From Pseudomonas sp. P818 (GTDB lineage: Bacteria > Pseudomonadota > Gammaproteobacteria > Pseudomonadales > Pseudomonadaceae): a stretch of 64,000 bases of DNA. The stretch lies in the NCBI RefSeq assembly GCF_000418555.1, contig NZ_ATKM01000013.1, forward strand, positions 180,011 to 244,010, written 5' to 3'. Made by a program: the position numbers and the translations under genes. The notes under the pieces are model-generated. The model saw only the letters and a program-made list of their open reading frames with translations, made no database searches and was not told the DNA's origin. Below, in pieces: positions 41,621 to 50,171 of this stretch (its first letter is position 1; every line of letters begins with the position of its first letter).

Positions 41621-43846
41621 TCACCGAACACGAATCGGCAAGGACACCTGCGGCTGGATCGGCACGAGGGTTTTGGCATAGGCACGCAAGATGTCGTTGT
41701 AGAGATCAGCATGCTTCGGGGCCTCGACCGAGAGGATCAGTGCATAGCGGATCTTCTCGGCACCAGTGGTGGCCCGGCCGCCGCCGTCGCGGGCGTTGTA
41801 GTGAATGTCGAAAACGGGGTTCTTGAGGCTGGAGCCGCGGAAGGTCTTGGCTCCGTGCAGCACAGTTTCCCATTTGCCCTGATCCGAACGCCGCTCCTGC
41901 TCGGTGGCGAACTTCTTCAAGTCGAAGAAGCCCTTGGTATCCGCGTTGCTCTTGCCATCCTTGATCTTCTCGTCGTTGGGCCGGAAGACGACTTCGAGGC
42001 CGGCCTTGGTGTAGGCCGCGGCATCCTGCGGATCGGTGGGTGAGGCATAGCAGAACGTCGCCTTCAGACGCACATTGCCGAGCAGTCCTTCCTTGGGCAG
42101 CGGCAGGCTGGCACGCAAGTACTTACTGGGCTTGAGCTCGCCCTGGTAGACCACGCGGGCCACACCATCCGGGCAGGTGATAATGTCAAGGGTGTCCTCA
42201 GGAATCTTGCCCCAACCCACTTCGACCGGATCATGCTCGCCAGGATCGGCCGCGTGAACCAGAAGGGCCTTGATGGCGAGTGGCGTCAGATCTCCGCCCA
42301 GGATCGCGCGTACGCCGACCGCGCTACGCAGCAGGTACGGAGCCGCGAAGCTGGTACCCAACTGCGGCGTCAGCACCGGCTTCACGTTCGGCGCCAACAC
42401 ATGAAAGTATTTGGCTGCTGGGTTGCCACCGAACGCCATCAGGTCTGGCTTGATAACCCCGGGGCTGCGGCCCGGCCCGATCGCGCTGTAGGGCGCGCGT
42501 GCCCAGCCAGCATCGGTGTCGTCGGCCGCGCCGACCGCGAGCGCATTCACGCAATCCGATGGAACCTGCACGCGGTTGTAGCCGAGCTCGCGGTCCCGGT
42601 CTCCGTTATTGCCAACGGCCACCGTCATGAGCGTGTCGCCGTCGCTGAGCAACTCGTCGATAACGGACGTCCAAGCGTGAACTTCCCGGTCCTCCACTTC
42701 GAGATCTGGGCCCAGGCTCAGGTTGATGAACTCGTAGGACCTCGACAGCAGAACCTGCTCGATGAGACCGAGTGTGCGATACAACTCCAATGGATCTTCG
42801 CCGCCCGCCTCCTGGTCCAGCACGCGCAGATGGTCCACCGGGGCGAACGGCCTGCCGGCCGTACCGTTGGGCTGGATCGGACCGAACAGCACGGCCGAGG
42901 TCACGCCCAAGCCATGCTCCGGGCCGTCCGGATCATCGTCGGCGTCTTCGTCGAGCTTGCGGTACGAGCGCAGCCAGGGGCCGATCGGATGGTGCTTAGG
43001 CAGGCCACCGTCCAGGATGGCGACACGAGGTTCGGATGAAAGGGCCTGTTCGGTGGGGAGGCTGCATCCCACTGAGGGCCCACCACTGCGTTGCAAGGGA
43101 CGGATACCACGCAGCTTTGGCACGGGACGGATCACCCGCACGAAGGCGAAGCTGGCCAACCGCTCAATGTCGCGCGGCTTGCCCTCGACCGGCACGAACC
43201 ACAGATTGCCGGCGATGAAATCGACTTCACTGTGGACCTTCACGCCTTCCTGCTGCGCGAACTTCACGAAAGCCTTCTGGATTAGGCCCGGGTCTTCATC
43301 CGGTAGCAGATGTAGGCCTACTTCGAAAAAGCGATCCTTCGGGCCGCCGAGGCCCACGATTCGCTCTGCTGGCGCAAAGGCGGCAAACTGTTCGATGTGG
43401 GCAAGATCTTCGCCCTCGTCGGATTCCGCCTCAATGGTTTGCGTCCATCGGGAGAGGTTGCGGAAAGCCTGGCGCTTGCCGGCGACAAACAGTTCGGTCG
43501 TTGTGGTTTCATGCGGCTGCCCCTTGCGGGTCCAGGCCTGCGGCTTGACCTTGACGGTACGGCTCCCGATGGACTCCAGTCCCGTACTACGCAGCAGTCC
43601 TGTCGGAAAATACGAGCGCGCAATGAAGCTGGGATTCATCATCAGCCGGGCTACCGCGAAGTCGCCCGGGCAAGCGTCAGCAGATAGCTCGTCCAGCGCC
43701 TTGCTTGCACTGCGGAACTGAGGAACCATTCGCTCCCTCGCCTGCGCGAACGTGTAGACCTCGGCCTTGCCTGGCATGCGCTTCGGACCGACGATGTCAT
43801 GGGTCAGCAGCTCGCCACGACCGATCAGGAAATTGGTTTGGCTCAT
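41621..43846 (-). CDS. ietS: Subtilisin-like serine protease of an IetAS-type defence pair
   Basis: This 741-residue S8-family protease has a catalytic triad in the usual order: Asp279 (VAILDGG), His311 (EHGLGV) and Ser499 (GTSFAAP). The oxyanion asparagine is in VGNNGD (about 413-414). A 270-residue N-terminal extension and a C-terminal domain of about 200 residues flank the catalytic part, and there is no signal peptide, so it is cytoplasmic. Together with the adjacent AAA ATPase it matches IetAS, a two-gene antiphage system also known from plasmid incompatibility/stability. The start overlaps the stop of the ATPase gene by ATGA. The symbol is based on this gene pairing. Confidence 0.83.
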   Translation of the reverse strand: MSQTNFLIGRGELLTHDIVGPKRMPGKAEVYTFAQARERMVPQFRSASKALDELSADACPGDFAVARLMMNPSFIARSYFPTGLLRSTGLESIGSRTVKVKPQAWTRKGQPHETTTTELFVAGKRQAFRNLSRWTQTIEAESDEGEDLAHIEQFAAFAPAERIVGLGGPKDRFFEVGLHLLPDEDPGLIQKAFVKFAQQEGVKVHSEVDFIAGNLWFVPVEGKPRDIERLASFAFVRVIRPVPKLRGIRPLQRSGGPSVGCSLPTEQALSSEPRVAILDGGLPKHHPIGPWLRSYRKLDEDADDDPDGPEHGLGVTSAVLFGPIQPNGTAGRPFAPVDHLRVLDQEAGGEDPLELYRTLGLIEQVLLSRSYEFINLSLGPDLEVEDREVHAWTSVIDELLSDGDTLMTVAVGNNGDRDRELGYNRVQVPSDCVNALAVGAADDTDAGWARAPYSAIGPGRSPGVIKPDLMAFGGNPAAKYFHVLAPNVKPVLTPQLGTSFAAPYLLRSAVGVRAILGGDLTPLAIKALLVHAADPGEHDPVEVGWGKIPEDTLDIITCPDGVARVVYQGELKPSKYLRASLPLPKEGLLGNVRLKATFCYASPTDPQDAAAYTKAGLEVVFRPNDEKIKDGKSNADTKGFFDLKKFATEQERRSDQGKWETVLHGAKTFRGSSLKNPVFDIHYNARDGGGRATTGAEKIRYALILSVEAPKHADLYNDILRAYAKTLVPIQPQVSLPIRVR

Positions 43847-44997
43847 GCGTCAGCCTTTCTCCGTTGTGCGGCCTTTCGTACCGCAGACGTCTCATTGGTG
43901 TACTTTCGGATCGTGTCCCGGCTCACCCCGGTGATGTCGGAAACAGTGTGCTGGGACAGGCGGGTCTGCTTGGCCAGCATCACTGCCAGATCGATGCGGC
44001 CCTGCCTATCGAGCGCCAACGCACGCGCCTTCATGAAGTCTTCGACCAGATCAGCGTCGGTGGTCGTGCCCAGCGCCACGGCACGCCGGAAGCGCTGCAC
44101 GTCGCGCTCGATGTCGCTGAACGAATGGCCGGCGAATGCAAACACCAGGATGTCGATCCAACGGGCAAAAAGGGCGTAGTCCGGCCCCAGGAATCGCTTG
44201 ATGGCTTCCTTGACTGCCTGTTCATCGGGCGTCTTGAACTGGACTACCAGGTCGAAGCGTCGCCACAGCGCCGGATCGATCAGTTCCGGGTGGTTGGTGG
44301 CCGCCAGCAATACACTGCTGGCAGGCCATTCGTCGACTTCTTGCAGGATCACCGTGACCAGGCGCTTGAGTTCGCCTACGTCGCTGTCATCGCTGCGTCG
44401 CTTGGCGATAGCGTCGATTTCGTCCAGCAGCAGCACGCAAGGCTCGCGTTTGGCGAAATCGATGGCCGCCCGCAGGTTGGTGCCGCTCTTGCCTAGCAGG
44501 CTGCTCATCACGGCTGTCAGGTCGAGCACGTACAGCGGCACCTTCAATTGCGCGGCCAGCCAGCGGGCCGTGAGTGTCTTGCCGACCCCGGGCGGCCCCA
44601 CAAAGATGGCCGAGCGGGTCGGCGTCAGCCCCATGGCCTGAAGTCGATCGCTCTGCCGGCGCTCGGCGATGAGTTGCCCCAGTGAATCCTCGACATCGCC
44701 GGACAGCAGCGGCGCATCTGTCGTCGGTTCGTCCTTGAACACCTTCAGGAGAGAGAGACGGGATTCGTCGTCAACCGGCAAGGCGTGGGCCGTTGGCGGC
44801 TGAGGCGACAGCTTGCGCATGGGAGAGACACTGCGTACTGGCTTCGACTTCAGGAACAGTTCGAGCTGCTCGGCCAAGTCGGGCGCCGTCCCTCGGTACT
44901 TGCGGACTAGCCGCGCCGTGAACAGGCGCACATCCTCACTCTGCTCGGCCAAAGCCAGGCGGACCATCTGGGCTAAATCTGACTGCTCTTCTCTCAT
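43843..44997 (-). CDS. ietA: AAA+ ATPase of an IetAS-type defence pair
   Basis: This 384-residue AAA+ ATPase has Walker A GPPGVGKT (134-141), Walker B VLLLDEID (188-195) and sensor-1 AATNHPEL. The C-terminal segment QTRLSQHTVSDITGVSRDTIRKYTNE looks like a helix-turn-helix, so it may also bind DNA and regulate its own operon. The N-terminal 110 residues are helical and variable. It lies directly before, and is co-translated with, a subtilisin-like protease. That is the IetA-IetS pair, in which the ATPase is thought to control the protease. It is the first gene of an eight-gene minus-strand run, with an AT-rich promoter region upstream. Confidence 0.83.
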   Translation of the reverse strand: MREEQSDLAQMVRLALAEQSEDVRLFTARLVRKYRGTAPDLAEQLELFLKSKPVRSVSPMRKLSPQPPTAHALPVDDESRLSLLKVFKDEPTTDAPLLSGDVEDSLGQLIAERRQSDRLQAMGLTPTRSAIFVGPPGVGKTLTARWLAAQLKVPLYVLDLTAVMSSLLGKSGTNLRAAIDFAKREPCVLLLDEIDAIAKRRSDDSDVGELKRLVTVILQEVDEWPASSVLLAATNHPELIDPALWRRFDLVVQFKTPDEQAVKEAIKRFLGPDYALFARWIDILVFAFAGHSFSDIERDVQRFRRAVALGTTTDADLVEDFMKARALALDRQGRIDLAVMLAKQTRLSQHTVSDITGVSRDTIRKYTNETSAVRKAAQRRKADA

Positions 44998-45025
44998 TTC
45001 GCCCGCAACCTCGATAACTGATTGA

Positions 45026-45053
45026 TTTATATTGAAAAATAAAAATTCTTCAA
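45026..45053 (-). promoter_or_regulatory. Promoter of the defence island
   Basis: On the minus strand TTGAAG (45053-45048), a 16-bp spacer and TATAAA (45031-45026) form a good sigma-70 promoter 28 bases before the ietA ATG. The spacer with its flanks forms an imperfect palindrome, TTGAA(G)AA ... TT(T)TTCAA, which may bind a repressor. The surrounding 80 bases are strikingly AT-rich compared with the rest of the window. Confidence 0.65.
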
Positions 45054-45233
45054 TGGACTAAAGTAATTATCTCATAAAGCGAGGTCAAGTGGTAAGAGAG
45101 GCTGCGGCAGTGGCGGTCACAGCGCCGTCGTCGACTGGCAGGTTTGCCGTCTAGCGTGATCTGCGATTCCACGCTGAGAAGCGCCTGAGCGCCTATGCGC
45201 GCCTGGTCGGGCGGGGTGTCGTATGACCGGCCA

Positions 45234-45510
45234 TCAGGGCTTGAGCAAGTCCGGCGGGCAGTCGGCGAACGCCGGCTGGGCCTTGCCCATCGGAATGGTG
45301 ATGGCTTCATCGCCGCTGAGGATGGCCATCATCATGACGATCATGGTCCTCAGGCCGTTCGAGTTACGCAGCACCTCCAGGCCAGATGCACGGGGAGCCG
45401 TCGAAATCGGCGCCGTCGAGCAGTTCGTTGAACCGTTCGTGCAAGGCCTCCGAGCGCTGGAACATGTGTTCCAGGGGATTGTTGGAATCGGCGTGTTCTG
45501 TCTCGGGCAT
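45234..45510 (-). pseudogene. Internally deleted ICE gene
   Basis: Two ends of one ICE-associated protein family of about 200 residues are joined with the middle missing. The N-terminus is MPETEHADSNNPLEHMF followed by QRSEALHERFNELLDGADFDGSP. After a frame change near 45385 comes a C-terminus, GLEVLRNSNG ... ILSGDEAITIPMGKAQPAFADCPPDLLKP. I recognise both ends from intact relatives in similar elements. About 130 residues are gone and the junction is out of frame, so the gene is dead. It lies between the defence island promoter and the DUF932 gene, marking where the conserved backbone resumes. Confidence 0.65.
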
Positions 45511-46046
45511 AGCGTCATCGTAAAGGCCACTTTGCGTTCGGGCGTCCCCGGCCATCTGAGCAATGGCCGGTCGCGCTGTCGTGCGCGTAGCGCATCGAGC
45601 CTCGCTGCGCGAGTCTCGCCCCTATCTGGCTTCCATCGTTCCCTCGCTCCGCTCGGCTGACGCCTTCGGCCCGGCTTCCAGCTTCGGGCCTGCGCGCTTC
45701 GCTTGCATGCGGTCGGCATACAGGGATGGCCGTTGCCTTGTCCAGCCGTCTCCCCTGACTTCATCACCTTACCCGCGACCGTAGCCCGCTCCCGTGTGCC
45801 GTCAAGGCGCGCAGGGCCGTGTCCTCGGCTGCGCCTGCGGGCCGCACCAACCCTGCGCTCGTTTCCTTGACGGCCCCCGTCCGCGCGCTCCTTTGGCCGC
45901 GGGCGATGAACTCAGGAAAGACGGTGGCAACGAGGCCAACCGGGTTCCTCGTGCCGACCGCACCGAACAGCCGAAAGGCTGGGCTCCGAATCTAGGAATC
46001 CGGTGTGCGGTTTGAACAGCAAACCTTTTTCGTCAGGAGAAATGCC
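45511..46046 (+). other. Leader region before the DUF932 gene, no gene found
   Basis: These 536 bases hold no convincing reading frame. The main structure is a perfect 10-bp inverted repeat, GCCGTCAAGG at 45798-45807 and CCTTGACGGC at 45865-45874, enclosing 57 bases. An AGGAG ribosome binding site for the DUF932 gene lies at 46035-46039. Several short GC-rich hairpins are possible. The region may be a long structured leader; I see no T-run terminator. Confidence 0.5.
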
Positions 46047-46874
46047 ATGCAACTCGCATCCCGATTCGCTTCCCGCTCCCCGTCGCTGCGCAGCGACTAC
46101 CCGCTGTCCGATGACCAAATCCGCCGCGTAGCTCCGTCCATCTTCGCGGACGCCCCGCACGAAAGCCGTTCCGAGCGGTACGCCTATATCCCAACCGCCG
46201 CCGTACTGGCGGAACTGCGCAAGGAAGGGTTCCAGCCCTTCATGGTGGCGCAGACCCGCGTGCGCAACGAGGACCGCCGCGACTTCACCAAGCACATGCT
46301 GCGCCTGCGCCACGCCAGCCAGATCAACGGCGCGGAAGCCAATGAAATCGTGCTGTTGAACTCGCATGACGGCACGAGCAGCTATCAGATGCTGGCCGGA
46401 ATGTTCCGGTTCGTTTGCAGCAATGGCCTTGTCTGCGGCGACACCGTGGCCGATGTGCGCGTGCCGCACAAAGGCGACGTGGCCGGTTCCGTCATCGAAG
46501 GCGCTTACGAAGTCTTGCGCGGCTTCGACCGCGTGCAGGAATCCCGCGATTCCATGCGCGCCATCACCTTGAACGATGGCGAATCCGAAGTGTTCGCCCG
46601 TGCCGCGCTGGCCCTCAAGTACGACGACCCCGACAAGCCCGCGCCCATCACGGAATCGCAAATCCTAATGCCGCGCCGCTTTGATGATCGCCGCCCGGAC
46701 TTGTGGAGCGTGTTCAACCGCACGCAAGAGAACCTGACCCAAGGCGGACTGCGCGGGCGCAGCGCCAACGGACGCCGCCAGCAAACCCGCCCGGTGCAGG
46801 GCATCGACCAGAACATCCGCCTCAACCGTGCGCTTTGGCTGCTGGCCGATGGCATGCGCCAGTTGAAAGCCTGA
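46047..46874 (+). CDS. DUF932-domain protein of the ICE backbone
   Basis: This 275-residue soluble protein is a full-length DUF932-family member. Recognisable parts are RYAYIPTAAVLAELRKEGFQPFM, the central RLRHASQI ... EIVLLNSHDGTSSYQMLAGMFRFVCSNGLV and the C-terminal NRTQENLTQGGLRGRSANGRRQQTR. The family is abundant on plasmids, phages and ICEs, where it often lies next to partition or anti-restriction genes. Its molecular function is not known. The ATG at 46047 follows an AGGAG site at the correct distance. The ParB gene begins 79 bases downstream and is likely co-transcribed. Confidence 0.9.
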   Translation: MQLASRFASRSPSLRSDYPLSDDQIRRVAPSIFADAPHESRSERYAYIPTAAVLAELRKEGFQPFMVAQTRVRNEDRRDFTKHMLRLRHASQINGAEANEIVLLNSHDGTSSYQMLAGMFRFVCSNGLVCGDTVADVRVPHKGDVAGSVIEGAYEVLRGFDRVQESRDSMRAITLNDGESEVFARAALALKYDDPDKPAPITESQILMPRRFDDRRPDLWSVFNRTQENLTQGGLRGRSANGRRQQTRPVQGIDQNIRLNRALWLLADGMRQLKA

Positions 46875-46953
46875 ATCCCCACGCGGCAGGGGCAGGCAGC
46901 AGCCCTTGCCGCTTCTCTCGCTGCTGCATCCCTAACCGCAAGGAGTTATCACC

Positions 46954-48990
46954 ATGAACGCCGTTACCCAAATCGAAACCCGAGCCATCGAAACCGCCGC
47001 GCCGTTGGAAGTGGCCGACCCGACCAAGAACCTGATTTTGGTTCCGCTCTCGCAGTTGCTGCCGCGCCGCTCCAAGCGCAACGCACGCAAGACCCCGCGC
47101 CTGTCCATTCCCGAACTGGCCGCGAGCATCGCCCGCATCGGTCTGCTGCAAAACCTCGCCGTCATCCTGTCCGCCGATGGCGAGCAATACGAAGTGGTGG
47201 CGGGCGACCGCCGCCTGACCGCGTTGAAGCTGCTGGCGAAGAAGAAGCGCATCGCCGCCGACTTTGAAGTGCCTTGCCTGCTGGTGCCCGACGCTTCGGC
47301 CCGTACCGTCAGCCTCGCGGAAAACCTGCTGCGCGAGCAGATGCACCCCGCCGACCAGTTCGAGGCGTTCGCCGCGCTGGTCAAGGAAGGCCGCCCCATC
47401 GAAGACATTGCCGCCGACTTCGGCGTGACCCCGCTTGTGGTGCAGCGCCGTCTCAAACTCGCCAACGTCTCGCCGCGCCTGCTGGCCGACTACCGGGGCG
47501 GAGCCGTCACGCTGGAACAGTTGATGGCCCTGACCATCACCGACGACCACGCCGCGCAGGAAGCCGCGTTCTACGGTGCGCCCGAATGGCAGCGTGGCGC
47601 GTCCGCGTTGCGCGAACGCCTGACCGAGCGCGAAATCGACGCCACGCATCCGCTAGTGCGCTTCGTTGGGCTGGACGCCTACACGGCGGCGGGCGGCGGC
47701 ATCCGCCGCGACCTGTTCGCGGAAGGCGATGCCGGAACCTACCTGACCGACGCCGCGCTGCTGGAAACGCTGGTGCGCAGCAAGCTGGATGCGCTGGCCG
47801 GGAACGTGCGCGCCGAGGGTTGGGCATGGGTGGAAGCCGTGCCGCACATGAGCTACGCCGAGCGGCAGGCGTTCCAGAACGCGCCGCGCCAGCGCCGCGA
47901 ACCGAGCGCCCGCGAAGCCCGCCGCATCGCATCGCTGCAAACCCGCCTCGACAAGATCGACGCCGAACTGGAAGAAGCCTACGACGCCGAGGACGAGGAC
48001 AAGACCGAGGCGCTGGAACCGCGCCGCGAACAGGTCGCCGGGGAACTGCAAGCCGTGGAGGAAGCCTTGCGGGGCTACGCCCCGGACGTGCGCGCCGTGG
48101 CCGGTGCCATCGTCACCCTCGACCGCGGCGGCGAAGCTGTGATTCATCGCGGGCTGTTGCGCGAAGCCGAAGCCAACGCGCTGCGCACGCTGGAACGCTT
48201 GCGGCAGGGTTTCGGCAGCGCGGAAGGCGAAGCCGGGAACGACGACGAAGGCGAGGACGCCGAGCAGCCCAAGGCCGCGAGCCTGTCCGACCGGCTGGCG
48301 CAGCGGTTGAGCGCGCACCGCACCGCCGCGCTGCAAATCGAAGTCGCCCGACATCCGCAAGTCGCGCTGGCCGCGCTGGTGCATGGCATGGTGCAGAGCG
48401 TCTTGCAGGACAACCACTACGGCCACGACTTGCCGCTGGGCGTGAGCCTGAAAGTGCAAGACCGGCTGGAAGGCATGGCCCCCGACTGGCCCGAATCGCC
48501 CGCCGCCGTAGCCCTGCGCGAGTTGCAGCAGGTCGCGGGCGAAGCGCTGCCGCAGGACAGCGCCGAACTGTTCGCCGCGCTGCTGGCGATGGAGCAAGGC
48601 GAACTGGTGCGGCTGCTGGCGGTATGCGTGGCGGCGACCGTGGACGTGGTGACGCCTCGCGCCACGGCGCAACAGCCGGGCGCGGAACTGGCGCAGGCTG
48701 TGGGGCTGGACATGGCCGCATGGTGGCAGCCCACCGCAGACGGGTATTTCCGGCATGTGCCGAAGGCCGCGATTCTGGAAGCCGTGGGCGAGTTCGCACC
48801 GTCGCACGCTGCCCGGCTGGCGAAGTTGAAGAAGGCCGACATTGCCAGCGAAGCGGAACGGCTGGCCGATGGTACGGGCTGGATGCCCGCCGTGTTCAAG
48901 AGCGGACACGACACGGAGTCGCAGGACGGCGCGGAGGACGTGGAAGATGCTGCCGACGTAGTGGAAGCCCGCGCTCGCCGCCTGACATAG
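46954..48990 (+). CDS. parB: ParB/RepB/Spo0J-family partition protein, extended form
   Basis: This 678-residue protein begins with a ParB nuclease-like/N-terminal domain: VPLSQLLPRRSKRNARKTPRLSIPELAASI, then YEVVAGDRRLTALKLLA and SLAENLLREQMHPADQFEAFAALV. The central HTH is in EDIAADFGVTPLVVQRRLKLANVSP. The long C-terminal part is acidic and helical (DAEDEDKTEALEPRREQVAGELQAVEEAL), with a domain typical of the long plasmid/ICE ParB-like family. It should bind DNA and help retain or regulate the element, perhaps with the distant ParA. AAGGAG precedes the ATG at 46954, and a strong terminator follows the stop. Confidence 0.88.
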   Translation: MNAVTQIETRAIETAAPLEVADPTKNLILVPLSQLLPRRSKRNARKTPRLSIPELAASIARIGLLQNLAVILSADGEQYEVVAGDRRLTALKLLAKKKRIAADFEVPCLLVPDASARTVSLAENLLREQMHPADQFEAFAALVKEGRPIEDIAADFGVTPLVVQRRLKLANVSPRLLADYRGGAVTLEQLMALTITDDHAAQEAAFYGAPEWQRGASALRERLTEREIDATHPLVRFVGLDAYTAAGGGIRRDLFAEGDAGTYLTDAALLETLVRSKLDALAGNVRAEGWAWVEAVPHMSYAERQAFQNAPRQRREPSAREARRIASLQTRLDKIDAELEEAYDAEDEDKTEALEPRREQVAGELQAVEEALRGYAPDVRAVAGAIVTLDRGGEAVIHRGLLREAEANALRTLERLRQGFGSAEGEAGNDDEGEDAEQPKAASLSDRLAQRLSAHRTAALQIEVARHPQVALAALVHGMVQSVLQDNHYGHDLPLGVSLKVQDRLEGMAPDWPESPAAVALRELQQVAGEALPQDSAELFAALLAMEQGELVRLLAVCVAATVDVVTPRATAQQPGAELAQAVGLDMAAWWQPTADGYFRHVPKAAILEAVGEFAPSHAARLAKLKKADIASEAERLADGTGWMPAVFKSGHDTESQDGAEDVEDAADVVEARARRLT

Positions 48991-48996
48991 CAGCAT

Positions 48997-49022
48997 AACC
49001 CCGGCGCACAGCGCCGGGGTTT
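48997..49022 (+). terminator. Terminator after the ParB-like gene
   Basis: An 11-bp perfect stem, AACCCCGGCGC / GCGCCGGGGTT, has a three-base loop and lies six bases after the stop codon. Only three T follow (two of them within the stem), but the stem is very stable. Confidence 0.75.
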
Positions 49023-49061
49023 CAACGATGCCATCGGATAACGCTGAAAGCCAACGTAGGG

Positions 49062-50084
49062 TTAGTCAAGTCCTGGCAACGCCGGCGGCACCGCATGAAT
49101 CCAGCATCCAGGGCTTTCACTATCAAAGAAGTCCACATGGACAGGCCCTAAATCATCCTGAATGACTTGGTAGGCATAGTTGCAATAGACCTGATTGCCA
49201 CCAAAAACGGAGACCGCCACCCGTTGGATGCCGGTTCCGCGCATCCGTCGCAATAAATGCCGATCGTGCTCCCCGAGTCCCCAGCCGAATAACGTCAATG
49301 TGAACCGCTGTGACGTAAGTACCTCCCGGTACACCGTAGAAAGGTAATAACTATTCTGAATAGAGGAAACTTTCTGCAGCATCGTCCCTTCGCTGACAAA
49401 CAGCGGCACAACGCGCTCACTGCGCCACTCCGCAAGGATGGCCTCCAGCAAACCTTCCCCAGCGTTGTGAATCTTGAACTCCTGCTCCACTGCAGTTCGG
49501 CACAGAGCCAGACTTCCATGCGGATAAAACACCAAGGTGTTAGTCCGTTCCCTATAGGGGGCTCGAAATCTCTGCCAAGCATCGTCGAACATGCCATTCC
49601 CCAGGAAGCAATCCTTGAATAGATGTCCGTCCTGAATGTCGAGTCCATAGGTCATCGTCCAATAGACCAGCAAGTCATAGTTCAAGGAAATTACCGTATC
49701 GAACCCTCTGAGGAACTGGTACATGCTTGGCAAATGACCACTCACTAGATCATATGCAGGATGCACGTCGCGAACGGCTTGAATCAAACACTCTCTGACA
49801 TTCAGGTAGGCTTGATGCGTGCGATTGTCTGGTATCTGTAGTGACCTATTGACGTTTGACGCTTGCCAGACCAGTCGAAGGATCAACTCGAAATCGGATG
49901 TTCGGAAAAAGCCAAAGAGTTGCTGTACATCAGCTCCGAGTAAGCCTGCTCGCTGGGCATGATCCAGCAACGAGCCATAGCCAAAACTCGGTGAAACAGC
50001 AATGCTAGCCCCATTGCCCAGCAGAATCGTACCTCGATGGTAATTGGGTGCAACGTGCTCCCACGGCACAACGGGATATGGCAT
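49062..50084 (-). CDS. DUF4917-family protein (SIR2-like fold)
   Basis: This 340-residue protein shows the DUF4917 N-terminal signature GTILLGNGASIAVSPSFGYGSLLDHA, reminiscent of a SIR2-type nucleotide-binding start. VISLNYDLLVYW and FTLFGWGLGEHDRHLLRRM follow. SIR2-like folds are frequent NAD+-consuming effectors in phage defence, so such a role is possible but unproven. A GTG at 50156 could add 24 residues. I prefer the ATG at 50084, which has GGGAGAA at the right distance. Codon use is clearly more AT-rich than in the neighbouring ICE genes, a sign of separate acquisition. An IS5-family element has inserted about 90 bases upstream. Confidence 0.78.
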   Translation of the reverse strand: MPYPVVPWEHVAPNYHRGTILLGNGASIAVSPSFGYGSLLDHAQRAGLLGADVQQLFGFFRTSDFELILRLVWQASNVNRSLQIPDNRTHQAYLNVRECLIQAVRDVHPAYDLVSGHLPSMYQFLRGFDTVISLNYDLLVYWTMTYGLDIQDGHLFKDCFLGNGMFDDAWQRFRAPYRERTNTLVFYPHGSLALCRTAVEQEFKIHNAGEGLLEAILAEWRSERVVPLFVSEGTMLQKVSSIQNSYYLSTVYREVLTSQRFTLTLFGWGLGEHDRHLLRRMRGTGIQRVAVSVFGGNQVYCNYAYQVIQDDLGPVHVDFFDSESPGCWIHAVPPALPGLD

Positions 50085-50171
50085 ATATGGTTCTCCCTGT
50101 TCCTTTGATGACTCGTTGTCGAATAATAGCTGTGACGAGTCATTCTCCGTTGTCACTCTACCTGGGTGTTA

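Noticed and set aside
45223..45660. Plus-strand open frame upstream of the DUF932 gene
   Set aside because: The minus strand here shows both ends of a recognisable, internally deleted ICE gene, which explains the sequence better.
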